From Mauremys mutica (lineage: Eukaryota > Chordata > Testudines > Geoemydidae): a DNA stretch of 64,000 nt. Numbering within the stretch: position 1 is the stretch's first letter; each line of letters starts with the position of its first letter. The translations under genes were made by a program, and so were the position numbers. The notes beneath the pieces are model-generated. The model did no database searches. It saw nothing but the letters and a program-made list of their open reading frames with translations, and had not been told where the DNA came from. The stretch lies in contig NC_059075.1 in assembly GCF_020497125.1 (NCBI RefSeq), forward strand, positions 61,895,321 through 61,959,320. The letters are read 5' to 3'. Shown piece after piece: positions 23,475-36,559 of the stretch.

Positions 23475-25825
23475 TCGGCAAAAAATAATGTCTGAAAAAG
23501 GCACTTCCATGCCTGTGACTTAGCTTTTTCAGTCTTTCCAAGATGTGCTGCACATCTGCTTGTTGATATGTTCAGTAAGGGCAATCAAGAGAGGGGGAAA
23601 AAGCAGATTTAGGAATATGCCAATCTTTGGGTACAATGAGGGTTTTGCTTTTCCCTCCGGGTCACCTGCAGTGGGGAGAAATTGCTTCTACTTCATGTTA
23701 GAGTTTTATACAAAGACATGATATAGCTGGGAATGGGGCTGAGGAAAAAGAGACAGCGCTGCTGGGACTCTGCATCAGCTGAAAGGGTTTTGCTCACATG
23801 AAGTCCACAAGCCTGGCTGCTAATGGCAGATTCACTGGAATCCAAATGTCAGCGGATTCACAATTGTCATTTATTTTTCTAGGCGCTAAGGAGCGGCTGG
23901 TCCAGTCTCCCTTTTATCTGCCATTCTGGAGAAATTCCAGCCCCATTCAGGAGGAGGTTTGGCATCAACACATGTGCCTCAGAGTAAGGCTGAAAGCCTA
24001 ACTTGCTCTGGCAGCTGGGAGGGTCACAGTTCCATCAGCTCCTCTTTCGCTCCCACACTTTGCATTTGCTCCAGCAGTGCTGTTCAGTGTGATACGTAAC
24101 AGACATGGATGAGAGTTTTGTCCTACTTGTGGCCCAGTGCAAAGGGAAGACTGAGACATGAGAGCTGTCAGATCCTATCTGCTCTTTACTGCTTGGCTTG
24201 TTCTTTCTTCCCAAAGTGAAGTTGCAGCTGCATCGGATGGATGTGCATAAAGCAGTCCTTGGAGATGGAGAAGTGCTGACTGGATGAATCTTCCGACTCG
24301 TTCTGATGCCATCCCCCTGCCCTAGGCACTTTTTTCTCCTCTCCCCTCAAATAAAAAGGGCATTAACAACCTGCTTCATTTTTCACAGATGGCTCCCTAG
24401 GGAGTGTTCCTGTGAAAGGCCAACATTCCCTTCAGCTCTAGGGATTGGAAAGGCTGAGAGTTAGAGTCCTGCCCCTGTGCACTGTGGAATAAGGTCAGCA
24501 TTTCCCGCTTCCTCCCACCATCACCTGGACTTGCTAGGAAGAGGTAAGCCCCATCTCCCATTCTCACCCCATTGAAAAAATCCACCATCCTCCTAATTCA
24601 GACTCTGTAAGGGTGAAGCCATAGGAAAGAGCCAACATTCCCATATTCTAGGCTGTCTATGAAAGCAGCTGGGTACCCCACGCCCTGGTCTCCATAGAGA
24701 AGAATTAGTCCTCTCCCTGTACTGGGTTCAGGATAGCCAACTGCAAAACAAAGTATTCCACTGACAAGACAGGAGTTTCTTCACACAAGACTGAAATAAC
24801 ACAATTATTTCAGGCCAACTCCTGAAGGTCTCACTCAGTCAAGCCCCTCCTCCAACTGAAGTCAGTGGTTAGGACTCAGTAAAACCTGAGTAAAGGACTC
24901 AGGATTGGGTTCATAATAACTTGGTACCAAAATCCTTCTAGTTGATGGGCCAAATTTGGTGGGAATTTGCTTGAGTGAGAGGTCAGGTATGGGGGGAAGT
25001 AATGAGTGCAGACCTTGGGATTTAGCCTGATGGAAGTGCTGAATGCTCAGCACCCCTCCAGATCAGTTCCTGTGTCTGTAATGCAGAGCACCCTTGGCCA
25101 TTACTCTACAACTGAGACACTAACCACACAGTTATAAACATTAACCAAGTCCTAACACTTCTGTTACAAATGGAAAGAACCAGAGGTGAGTCCAAACTGC
25201 AAAAGTTCCCCCTTCAGGAGCAGTCATAGATTCAAGGAAGTTTGAATCCAAGGTTTTGGGTTTAACCCATTACGGAGACAGAAGCTGTTTGCAAAAGTCA
25301 GATCTGGGTGAGGAGTTTCACCATCACTGTTTGGTTTGAGCCCATCTTTAAGGAGGGCCTTGGGTATTTTAACATACAGATAATACAAAGCTGTCTTGTT
25401 CACAGACACATGGATGGAGATCTCCTCTTACATCCAGCAGTTTCATATGACTTTCTTGAGTCGTTCTATGTACCCAGCTGCCTCACATGGGATGTCTCGG
25501 AGCAGGTTGGGAAAGCAGCCTCCCAGGCATTTGAGGGATGGGTTGAGGTGTCCCCATGAGTGGAGAAGACAGAAGAATGACCTTGGATCACCAAAGGAGA
25601 CATTGTGCTCAATTCTCTGTTGCCCTGCCCCTTGTGTACTCATTTACACCAATCCAAAGTGCAAATGTTTCCATTCTGATGCAGCAGCATTTTACACTCA
25701 TTTTGCCCTGGTGTGAAGCGACTACACAGGGCAATGGAAAATCAGGCTTGGGTCTATGCCCTTTTCCTAACCATCTCCTCCATCCCTTCTCTGACAACAG
25801 AGCTAGCCTCCCCTCTATAGACCAT
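23475..25825. other. No recognised gene
   Basis: The sequence is of mixed composition with only short chance ORFs. No clear repeat ends, RNA genes or protein families were seen. Confidence 0.45.
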
Positions 25826-25829
25826 TAGC

Positions 25830-28400
25830 AGCATTTTCTTATCCACCTCCCAATTAATCCCAGCAAGATTTTTAATCAGGTTAATACTTCCTGTAGATTT
25901 ATCTTTAACATAGTCTATATGATCTTTCCAAGTAATTTAGTATCAAATATGACTCCTGGGAATTTAAACCTTTTAACTATACTTATTTGCTCTCCATACA
26001 CATACAGTTTACATTCCCTTGTACTTTTTGTAAAAATCTTTTTGTAAAAATCAGTCCTTTGGCTTTGGCAATGGAGAACTTCAAACCCCATGCATTTTCC
26101 CAATCAAAGTTCTATCATAATGCTTTGATTCTCTTTTCCGCCACCTCAATATTTCTGCTCCTAACCCACAGAGCAAAATCATCTGTATCTAGAGTAGCAT
26201 CTACCCTGACACTTGTTTTGGGAGATCAATTATCATAATATTAAATAAGGTCAGGCTGATAAAAATGGTACACCACAAGGAAGTGCTAATATATATAGTC
26301 AACATAACTTTCCCAATTCTGATATGCATGGTCCTTTTACTCAAAAAAGTCTCTAGTCCACCTATACATTCTTCCCCTTATCCCTAGTGCACTTACTTTG
26401 TACAAGCCTTGCCTCCATAGCACTTCATATACCTTTTCAATATCTAGAAAGACAGTTATCATAAAACCCTTGTCCCCAGACTTTTTTGTATTTCACTTTG
26501 AAATGTAAAAGTGTGTGATGAAAGGTACATCTTCCTCTCCTAAAAACACTTTGCGCTTTATCTACAATGCCATTGTCTTTCAAGTAGGGAATCAATCTTT
26601 CATTCACCATTCTCTCCATAATTTTATCTACATAGGACATAAGGGCTATAGGTCTTCCACTTTTGTGAATCGTTTGCCTGGTTTTCATATTGGAATTATT
26701 ATGGCATATTTCGACTCTACTAGTATCATTCCTTTTTCCCCATGTAGTATTATATAATTCCAAGAGAACCCTCAACCTGCTTTAAGAGAGATATATGAGG
26801 CATATATTACCTTTACCTAGGGATGTATTCTTGTTGAGATCAATAGCTTTCTAAAGTTCTCATATACCAAACCATTCATTCAGTACGGTATCTTCATGTT
26901 TACCCCACCTACATAATAGTTCATGATTCTCTTCAATGAATTTCCTTTTAACCTGGTGGAAAACTGCACTTTCATTTTCATTAAAGTTTCATTTCAGAAA
27001 GTTTCTCCTACAACATTTGCTTTCACATGATCAGAACTTCTAACTATTTTGTCAGTCCCATTAAGACCTGGGCATGTAACTACTTGGTCTGAATTCCATT
27101 CATTCTTCTAATTTGCCTGTATATTTCTGATGTCTTGGAATCTTCATTTATCAGTGTGCAGTTCTTCCTCCGATTGTCTTTGTTTCTTTAATAATTCTAT
27201 GTACTATTGCCTTACTTGTTTTATACTTCATTAGATCTTTACTATGCATTGTATTTTATTTTTTGCCTTTTTATAGGCTTTGTTCCTTTCTTTAGTTGTC
27301 ATTTTGCATGGCTCATTCCACCATGGAAATGAGTTTCTAGTTCTGTAGCATTTCAATATCTTAGAAATGGCTACTGTAAACCCTTTATTACACAGTCACT
27401 GAAATTCTGTGTCATCACTCACCCAATGAGCATTCACAAATTCAGTACACTTACTTGTAAAGAGCTCCCAGTTAGCTTTCTGAAAATTCCATGTGGACAA
27501 TTTTCCCACCTTCCCTTGCTCTTGAAAAGTAATAAGCATAGCAAAATTGTCACTCCCCATTCCTTCTTCCTTATATATTTCCCAGTTGCATTTACTTGCA
27601 GTATCTGTTGCTATAATTCCCAGGTTTAAGCAAGAAAAACTACCATCTGCCTCACTACATCTAGCTGGGGTGCCATTATTTAAAACCACTAGACTGTTTT
27701 CATCAAAGAACTTTCCTAAGTATATGCCACTGTTATCAGTTGTCTTACTGCACCACAATTTATGATGACTATTTAGGTCACCATATATATCTATATATTT
27801 TAGCATTCCTCAGTATTTTTTGTAATGCCAAGCTTTCTAATTTCCTACATGGGTTAGAAAGATTATAAATCCTTAAAGAAAGATTTCTCTTCTACCATTA
27901 GCACTTATAGCACCTTAGGGGAAGTGGGATATATGGCTTGGTTCTAGAGATCTGAAACCCTAGTGTTACTTTTTTAGTTAGTTAGTGATCATCCCTTAAA
28001 TATAATCTGCACTGCTGTTGGTGGCTTGCTTTCTCCTCCTCAATGATTAGTCACTTAATTACTAACCCTATTTTCTCCTATGCTTTTTGTTGTCTCTATC
28101 ATTGCTCAGTTCTAAAGCACCCCATATATTATCCCTCATTTCAGTCAAATGCTTTGGAAGCTGGTAACTTATTTTAACTTTCCCTAGCATTTTAATTTTT
28201 AGCTGTTTATCAGCCTACTCTTTGTTTTTACATTCAACTAAAAGATCCCCATCTCACAACTTCCTGGCTCTTACTATATCCCTATGCTTTAAAAAATAAA
28301 AATAAAAACTAATCTGCTACTTTCACAGCATTAACATCACCTAGTCTTATTTCTTTGGCTAGGGAATCTTAACATTATAGCATTTTTGGTTTATTTGCTT
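25830..28400 (-). pseudogene. Decayed I-superfamily LINE (gag, endonuclease, RT)
   Basis: Read on the - strand, the order is gag-like, endonuclease, reverse transcriptase. About 28260-28110 gives LLVECKNKE and KHLTEM pieces like the RRM-like part of I/Nimb ORF1. 27806-27396 holds GDLNSHHKLW, FSCLNLGI and GSDNFAMLIT, the C-terminal half of an APE-type endonuclease. 26775-26437 has GRPIALMSYVDKIMERMVN and VFRRGRCTFHHTLLHF (RT). About 26210-25920 has DDFALWVRSRNIEVAEKRI and FKFPGVIFD. These motifs fit the I clade more than CR1 or L1. Gag and endonuclease lie closer than in an intact element, implying an internal deletion. Stops are frequent, so the copy is old and dead. Confidence 0.7.
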
Positions 28401-28684
28401 CCTCAGCTTTGCTTTTTTGGCCAATATCACCATCATCTGATTCTACTTTCCTCTACCTCCCCACATTCTTTATATCCATTCTCCTTCTGTAATAGACTTT
28501 TGTTAGACTCCTGCATGATCTCACTTGGGCTCAGATAATCTCCCCACTCAGCTCTTTCAGCCAAGTTTCCTTCCTTTATAGTAACCACTCAGCTGGGACT
28601 CATCTTTAATTGGGCCTGACTCACCAGTAACCAGGTGCCCGAATGAAGTTCTGCAGCTCCCCTTAACCATTTCAGTACCCGTGT

Positions 28685-28760
28685 ATGGTTTACACCCCAT
28701 CACAGAGGAATATACCCCAGTGATGGTTTACACCCCATCACAGTGGAATACACTAAAGGA
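28685..28760 (+). repeat. Two-copy 38-bp tandem duplication
   Basis: ATGGTTTACACCCCATCACA occurs at 28685 and again at 28723, each followed by a near-identical AGAGGAATA or GTGGAATA continuation. This is a simple local duplication. Confidence 0.8.
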
Positions 28761-28764
28761 TGAA

Positions 28765-31700
28765 CAGACCTGCCCAGGAACAGGAGGAAAGAGTAGAGAA
28801 GGCCCAAGGAGCTGAACTATTTGCCATGCCAGAACTTTCACACAGTCCAGGGGAGTTTGGATCCATTACTTTCATTTGGCCCATTGTAAAAAAGAAGTGT
28901 GGCAGGGGAGGCAGGGCAGGGCGCACAGTGTTCAGATCTGCATCCATATTTCCACAAAGTTTGAGCATGATCTGATCTGGCGGCTTAGCGTGGGCCCATT
29001 TCTAGCAATTGTGGCAGGTGACATTATCTGTGATCTCTAATTTATCTGTGATAAATTATCTGTGATCTCTAATTTATATTTGGGGGCATAACAAGGAAGA
29101 TGGCAAGTGAGAAAACAGATAAGGGCTTTGATGCCTACAACCCAAAATCCCTCTCCCCATTTCCACGGTAGCCAGGAATCAGGCTTTTTTAACCCCTTTG
29201 CAAGCCACATTCCTTTGAAGTGCCAACCTCAAGATTAGAGCCTAGGTACTATTGCGGTCATGGTGGGCATCCTGGTAATACCTAAAGTTCTGTAGGTCTT
29301 CCATTGTAATGTCAGCACTTCAAAGTGATGCACTGAGTCCAGAGGGCATTGCCTATTGGTGATTTGCCCTATATCTCGGGTATCAGGATTCAGCAATCAA
29401 GCAGTTGAAGGAAGAATATTAGGTACTTGAGGCTTTGTTAAAGAGTCAAACAAACATTTTAAAAGTGCTTCACAAAATCAAGTGGGCTGTATGCAGGAGC
29501 CTCCAAAATGGCACATGTCATTTTTTGGGTGTGGGGAAATCAGGGGACGGAGGGGCCCGGTGTTATGTAAAACCTAAAGAACTTTCAATATTTTTAATTT
29601 AAAGCTTTGTGGTTCACAAAACTGCCTCTCCTGTGCTTAATTTAAACAAAATTTAACCACCACCACCACCCCCGCCACCAAGAGAAATATAATTTTAAAA
29701 ATTGTATTTCTAGGTATATTGAAGCCAGTGCTTTGCAAGCAAAGCATCCCCTGTCTTCGAAGGCTACCAGATAAAGTTGGGAGCAAGCAAGAAAATTCCA
29801 ATCGGACCTTTCCCAGTGATCAGGACACACTTCTACTGCCAGGAAAATATAATACTATATTGCATATCACACATCTCAGATCAGAATTCATGCATTGCCA
29901 GAAGCAAATACAACTCAAATGTCAAAAGCTCAGTTTTGTTCTAATTCCAGAATTCACCTTTTTGAGTTCTCCTATCCTAAGTAATTAAGAAATAGTGGTT
30001 CTTCTGTAAAGAAAAGATATAGCTATCAAAATGGTTTAATGTAAATTTGTAATGCTCATGTGAGGAAAAATAAGCATCTATAGCACTCACTTTCCTACTC
30101 CCCTCTGGATGTTGCATTTTCTGTAGATATTTCTCTTCTCTTTGTCCGCTTCTAAGCCTGAAATTGAAGGCCTTTATTGAATCAGTGCTGTTAAAAATTC
30201 CTTCCTGGATCAGCCATGTGATAGACTGTCATTGGAGAAAGATGATCAGAATGTACTGTCAAACTCACCATGAAGTCATGTCCGATTAGCCTTTTGCCTT
30301 GGAGCTGTGGATGCTATTTTCTTTTTCTTGAAGTGCTGAGGGAATTTAATTCAGTGAGTCACACTGGTAAATTTATGGGGTCGGAAACTCAAAAGTAGGA
30401 GGTTAATTAATTTAAAAGAGAAAGTAATGGGTGAGAGAGGCAAAGATGACAGCTCCACTGAGACACCCACTTGTGAGTCTATGTCCAAAAGCAAGGAGAA
30501 CTTTTAGTATCACACACGGTGAACTGCTCGGCTATGGACACCATTTGTTTTGACTCAGGGTTTGTACATATGGTATCTCTCCTCAAGGATTATGGAGATG
30601 GTAGTCCTCTTTGGAATCATTCCACACCCTTTCTGAGATCTCCCAGCCCTCATCTCCTCCATCTTTAGTTAAAGGCTCTCATTCTGCCTCAAACTAGTCC
30701 AGCCTCTTCCCATTCCTTATGTGCACATACAGCATGGCTTCTCCACTGATTTTCTTTCTCACTCTGAGTTTTATTTATTTTTAGCTCTTGCTTCTTATTG
30801 TAAATACATTATGAAAGGGGAACTCACTGTTTTTCTTCTGTCCCTTTCCCAGTATATGTTTATGCTGGGATTTTTAAGGGAGTCTAAAGGAGTGAGGCAC
30901 CCATTCCATTTAAATTCAGGTCCATTAGGCTCCTGTGAAAATCCTAGCTTTATTTTCAGGCAAAGTGTCTTAAAATGAAAGCTGAGGTACTGAAACTTAA
31001 GAGTAAATATCCTTGGAAGAGAACATATCATAGTATTTTATTTTTGTACATGCGCACACATAAATATCTAATTCTAATGCATATTTAACTATGGACTTTA
31101 AATAAAATTCAACCTGTTATATGAGATTGAAAAGCATGGTCAGGCATGATGCATCTCAATAATAGAAACATTAATGCAAAGAAACCATGAAAGACCTGCA
31201 TACACACAAAGTTATTAAATAGAATAGTATACAATTGGTTTCAAACAAATCACCAATACAATACATTTGACTACTACCATATTACACAGCCATTTATGGT
31301 CCCCAGGCATTGCATACACTCAGTCACTTGCTAAGACACTTTAAATAAATATGTAGGCATATAGAGTCATTCACCATCATGTATCTACCCTCTCTTTCAT
31401 CACACAAATGCCATCTTACACACTTTATGAATGACAAACATGTATGATAGATACTCCACCAAAGATGCACACAAATACCTGTAAGAACTGCACTGTTCAA
31501 GGTTAAAGCCTCAGACATTTAACAGGCACTTTTCTGGAAAGGCTTTCCCCAACCCTTCAACTGTAACCAAAAGGGAAAATGGACACAATCAAAGACGAGG
31601 GAAAGCTGGCAGCTGCCCATGATGCCTGGTGGAAGCCTCTCAATCTATGTCTGTTGTGAGCACAGGAAGTGTGAAAGTGCAAAAGCTGAGCTGGCTGAAA

Positions 31701-32615
31701 AATGTCAAAATTCAACATTTTAAATCAACAAAGCATTTTATTAACTAGGTTTCACAAAAAATGGGTCCCTTTTTCAACCAGCTTTTCTGCAAAGCTCAGC
31801 TATGGCAGAAATTGCCCCCAGTTCAATGCTGCAGGGGACTGGCACTGTAAATAGGTTTAATGCCCAGAGGAGTTTTGGATGTAAATGGAGTTTTATTCCT
31901 CAAGAGCCATGGGGCTGTTAACAAGGTTTAAATCCTTCACTTCCTGAATGCGAGATGCTTTTATTGGTATAAGATGTTATCTTTCTACAGGGGGCAGATT
32001 GTATGGCTTTAGGTTGCAGTAAGAAGAGGACACATCCAGGGCAGACTTTGTAAACAGACAGACAGGCTTTAGAATACGCAGTTAGAGTCTGAGCCAAAGC
32101 AGGACAGGCTGGTGCACAGTTCACATTGCTAGTAGGAAATTCTCTGAAGCTCATTTCCGAGGCCTTTGCTTGGAGAGAGGTCATTAAGCTCTAATTAATG
32201 GCTTTGGGAGTTAGATGGATCCGCTGCGGTTTCCATTAGGGTGGAGGCTAAAATGTCAGCCCAGTATTGGCATTAGACAGAACCTGGCACAGTTCCCAAC
32301 ATAGGCTGGCTGCGGGCACTACCCGAAAGCTCACACACCACAGGAAAACATCCAGCTTTTCACTCTGTCTCGGTGATGGATAATTCTGGAGTGAATTTGC
32401 TGGTTCATTATGAGGCACGTTCCTTCCGCCCTGGCTGAGCTGGAGAGAAAGGCTCTAACCAGTGGAGGGGACTGTGTCACCCAGTTCAACATCCAACCAA
32501 CAGAGGGCTCCATAATCCCCAGAACACAGGAACACAAACTAATATCCTGAGCATCGTGTCTGGAGGCAGCTGACGGCCACATGGGAGTAAGAGCAGTAGC
32601 CCAAGTCAGCAGCTT
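28765..32615. other. No recognised gene
   Basis: AT-rich DNA. A partial tandem repeat of TTATCTGTGATCTCTAATTT occurs at about 29024-29075, and a CCA-rich patch near 29656-29680. Short ORFs do not resemble known proteins. Confidence 0.45.
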
Positions 32616-32630
32616 GGGAGGTGGCTGTGG

Positions 32631-32698
32631 CGGGACCGGGGAAGGGGCGGCGCTGCGCACGGCTGCTTGGGGCAGCCTATTTTCTAGAGCCGCCCCTG
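32631..32698. mobile_element. Right-end fragment of the GGCGGC hAT-like MITE
   Basis: The right end reads TGCTTGGGGCAGCC...CTAGAGCCGCCCCTG as in the copies at 19296, 39858 and 59967. GCTGTGG lies on both sides (32624-32630 and 32699-32705), which may be the target duplication. The left terminus is missing or badly altered. Confidence 0.55.
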
Positions 32699-33059
32699 GC
32701 TGTGGGCAGCAAATGGCCTGAGTGCTGGGGCTGGAAGGCTGAGAGCTTGGCAAACACACCCTATTGGTTGGTTGCTGAGGACCCACAGGACCTACAGCAG
32801 GTGGATACAGGATGGCAGCCTGCAGGCAGGCCAGTCACTATGGAAGGGTTATGAGACTCTTATCCTTAGACCCTGGCTGTATTATACTGCCTATAAGGGC
32901 TGGATTAGGAGCTGTTACAGTAACAATGAAAATCAAAGTAGTTAAGTCATCAAGCCTAAGGGATTTGCCCCTTTTGGTTTCTGGCAGCCCTGCTAAACAA
33001 ATCCTCAGTTCCGCACAGCATGAAAGCGTTTATGGGAAGGCCTGGAGCCTGACGACCCT

Positions 33060-33150
33060 ATGCCCTGATCCTCAAAGACATTTAGACACCTAACTCCCAT
33101 TGATTTGATTGCAAGTTACCTAAGTAACTTTGTGGATCTAGGCCCTAGTG
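33060..33150. repeat. Short amniote-type interspersed repeat
   Basis: The segment CCTGATCCTCAAAGACATTT and ACACCTAACTCCCATTGATT ... GTGGATCTAGGCCC resembles a widespread old sauropsid repeat with hairpin potential. A second related stretch lies at about 42180-42340. The class is uncertain. Confidence 0.35.
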
Positions 33151-33705
33151 CTCAGAGCGCCGACAGCGCTTGCCTCCAAGTCTGTGGTACTCAGAGTGTG
33201 CTACCAGGCATCCAGAGGGGCCTGGCGTACCGTGACATTCACAGCAGCTCCCTGCAGCAGGGTCCACTACAGTACCTACCTCGGTTACTGACACCAAGTC
33301 TGTGGTTCATGTCTAAGCGAGGGCCCATGTGTTGCTTATTCTGCCCCCATGAAGTGGTCAGTCACGTATTAATGGAATGGAGGCACACGTTACAGTATTT
33401 TTCTACGAGTAAAATTTGCAGTGGATAGAATTCCTGTTCTGACAGTGCTTGAATGGCTTCAGTGACCTCCTGTACAACCAACAGGTAATCAAACAAACCC
33501 AGTTTGGTGCCTGAATCTGGTAACTCATGCCCCAAACTGTAAAAATCTGGGCTTACTGATTGGAAGCAACCCGTTCAGATCCTGGAGATGGCAAGACTGA
33601 TCCAGCTGGACTGCCATTAACTAAGCCCCAAAGGAAATTGGGACCAGCCATCGTAAGTATGAAGCAGTGAGGAAACAAAGACCCACCTTTTTGAAAATAA
33701 CAGTA

Positions 33706-33850
33706 CTTGCCTTTCTAGAGCACCTTCTATCTGCGAATGCCAAAGTGCTTTACAAATCTGATCTCCCAACACTTCTACGAGGTACCACACCCAAGTATTA
33801 TTATACCTATTTTATAGATTGGAACAATGAAGCATGTACTGATTAAGAGC
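33706..33850 (+). repeat. MIR/L3-like repeat fragment
   Basis: TAGAGCACCTTCTATCTGCG, CAAAGTGCTTTACAAATCTG and TATTATACCTATTTTATAGA are typical of an old CORE-SINE or CR1-L3-like tail shared among amniotes. Confidence 0.45.
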
Positions 33851-34149
33851 CTGATTTTCCAAATTAGGTATGCAGAATCTTATGTTGTACAATTACACTC
33901 CTAATGTACATACAGTTACCATAATTTTGTGCACAAACTGGGTAACTCTGTGTGCAAGTTATCAGTTAGATATTGTAATGGGTTAGCAGTTGTCTTTGGG
34001 TCAAAGCCAGAAGCGGGACTCAAATCTCCCAGTTCTCAGCCTGGTGCTTTAAGCAGTGACCTTTATTCTTCAAAGAAGTCAGGCTCCCCACATCATGAGT
34101 TTGGCTTAAATTTAATTAAATTTTTTAAAATAATAAATTTGGGGGTCTT

Positions 34150-34320
34150 TTCATTTGTCTTCTAATCAGAAGATTTGGATTCTATTCTTAGTTGCATGTA
34201 GCCTTGGGCAAGTCACTTTCCCTCCCTGGGTTTTAGTTTCCTCATCTGTAAAAAGGACATTATAACACCTGCCTCCATCTTAGGGGTGTTACAGAAATAC
34301 AAAGTATTGGTTTTGGTTCC
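34150..34320 (+). repeat. MIR SINE
   Basis: The sequence GTAGCCTTGGGCAAGTCACT followed by TTTCCTCATCTGTAAAAAGG is the diagnostic MIR core and tail. It is worn and has no coding capacity. Confidence 0.7.
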
Positions 34321-34449
34321 ATAAGTAGTCTTATGAAAAGCAGGGTTGGGAAGAAGCCTGTAAAAACAAACTCACATACTGAGCTGTTTATGTTGACTGA
34401 GATCCTTTGGGAGGACGAATGCATGGCCTGTGGGCATGTGTACTATAGA

Positions 34450-34705
34450 GGTGTAATTTCCAGCTAGAGTAGACACACCTGCACTAGCTCTGATTGAGCT
34501 AGTGTGCTAAAAATAGCAATGTAGCCACTTTGGTGCAAGCATTGGGACAAGCAAGCTACCTAACTATGTACGTAGGGGTTTCAAATGGGATTGTACTGGC
34601 GTGGCTAGCCTGTCCTGGCATTTACACCACGGCACCTACACTTCATTTTTAGCGTGCTCGCTGGATCAGAGCTAGTCCGGGTACGTTTGCTCAAGCTGTA
34701 GAATC
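34450..34705. mobile_element. Palindromic MITE
   Basis: The left part has CTAGAGTAGACACACCTGCA, TGATTGAGCTAGTGTGCTAA and AAATAGCAATGTAGCC. The right part has their inverse (TACACTTCATTTTTAGCGTG, GGATCAGAGCTAG, GGGTACGTTTGCTCAAGCTG). The arms are about 90 bp and diverged. I recognise it as a turtle-type foldback MITE; ends and duplication are not resolved. Confidence 0.55.
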
Positions 34706-35039
34706 TGTTGAACCTATCTAGTTCTGCTATTGCTGACAGCAGGGAATAACTCTTTCCCTTCCACCACGTGCATTTTGGAAGGTTTTAAACCCATAGGCAG
34801 AGCCACTCTGGTCAGCCTCTCTCAGTGGATTGTTTCCAGGTAATACTCGGCAATGGCAAAACCAAAACTAGGAAGATCCAATAGAGGGTTAAACTTTTGA
34901 AAGTCAGGAATGGCAATAACCCAGCAAGGAAGAAAGAAAGAATATTCCCTTGTTCATGTTCTTTGCTCTCACTTCTCTCTCCCCTAGAAATGGAGACTAT
35001 CATAGTTTGTGAAACAGATTTAAATTCCAGGCTGAACAT

Positions 35040-36285
35040 TACATCTTAATGTATAAGCAATGTGCCAAAATGAGGCATCATCCAGCTTCATTTATTTCAA
35101 TTATTTCTCTGCTGCCTCTGTCTCCTGCCCGCTACCACTGAAAATAAGCAAAGGCAATGATACTGGGCCAGCAGGGGCACTGCACAATTAGCTATCGGAT
35201 AGGCGCATACAAACGACAAGCTGGCGTCTGCTGGCTATGCAAACAGACGCTGGCTGGAGAGAGAGCTGTGGGGAATAAAGCAGAAGTTTGATGCCATTCC
35301 TCTTGGAGTGATCCAAGCAGCCGGAGCAAGACCCAGAGGGACTGCCCCAGTGCTGACAGCCACTCACTCAAATGAAATCCAGTTAGAATGTTGATAGGAA
35401 GTTTAGCTTGGCAAGAGGTGTGAAATGCTTTTGGAATTGGATTTCTGGTAACTGCACAAGGAGAGCGGAGGGAGTGAAGGAGAAATAAGACTAAAAGAGA
35501 AGTGACAGAGTGAGTGAACTGGTTGATACTGGGAAGCTATAGGTAACCCAGACCACTGCAAGAGCAGCTTTGCTGCTGAAAATTGGGGCTTAAACAATTG
35601 GGGATTGGCGAGTCTGATTGGGTAAAATGAGAATTGATCTGAACCTTTGTCCGAAATTCAAACCCAACCTCTGGAAGTACTTGGCAAAGTTTGGCTTCTT
35701 GTGGCTGAGTCATGAAGTTGTTCAGATTCAGAACTGAAGCTCCCAAAGTTCAGTGGGGTTGGAATCCACTGTTCTGGATTGAGCCCAGCTCTCATTACCA
35801 CTTGGCTTGGTTTTTATTATTTTCATGCCTCTCTGCTTCCTAGCATCGTCTGGAAGCTACAGCACTGAACCATTGGTGGAAAGCCTAGCTCCTGAGAGAT
35901 TTCACACTGATTAATAGACCTAAACGTGCTGGATAACCATCCTCATTTCTAGGTGCTTATCCAAAAGGAAGCTTTTAAGGTTTGTCCATCACTAGTTTGA
36001 ACCTGTTATCAGCTGGGATGTTGTATGTATGTGTGCCCATGCAGAATGGGGATGTGGCTGGATGTTCATTGGCTGACAGTGGAACAGGGAGCCGGGAGGG
36101 AGGGGGGACACAAAAGTGCACCATCTCAACAACAATCTGCCTAAATGTGTGCGGCCAAACAGTTTACTCTGTCCATAACATTGTGGTTCCAGTCCAGAGT
36201 TTTATGAGGAGCTCTGGGGGTGGGGGGAGAGCAATGGGCACATTATATGCATGCAACTTCCCCTGCCTGCTCTTATTACTTGCAT
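35040..36285. other. No recognised gene
   Basis: Nothing beyond short chance ORFs and single-copy-looking sequence. Confidence 0.45.
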
Positions 36286-36289
36286 TATA

Positions 36290-36555
36290 ATAGTGCCTAG
36301 TGATTCCAACCAAGATCAGGGCCCCTTTGTGCTAGGTACTGTACAAAACAGACAATAAGAGACCATGCCTGCCCTGAAGAAGGTGCAGTGTAAAGAGACA
36401 GGACACACAGGGTGGGAGAAAGGATGTCTTAGCCCTGTTTTACAGATGGGGAACTGAGGCACAAAGAAGCTAAGTGACTTACCCAGGATTGCACGGAGAG
36501 TCTATGACAAAGCCAGACACTGAAACCAGATCTCCAGATTCCTAGTCCAGTAACT
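36290..36555 (-). repeat. MIR-like SINE
   Basis: Read on the - strand it contains GTGCCTGGC-type and CCTCAGTTCCCCATCTGTAA motifs, then the tail seen as GTGCTAGGTACTGTACAAAA in + orientation. AGTGACTTACCCAGGATTGC on the + strand is the complement of the MIR core. Confidence 0.6.
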
Positions 36556-36559
36556 ACCA

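Noticed and set aside
32331..32786. 151-codon - strand ORF
   Set aside because: It crosses a MITE end fragment and unrelated flanks, with Pro/Ser-rich composition and no known domain.
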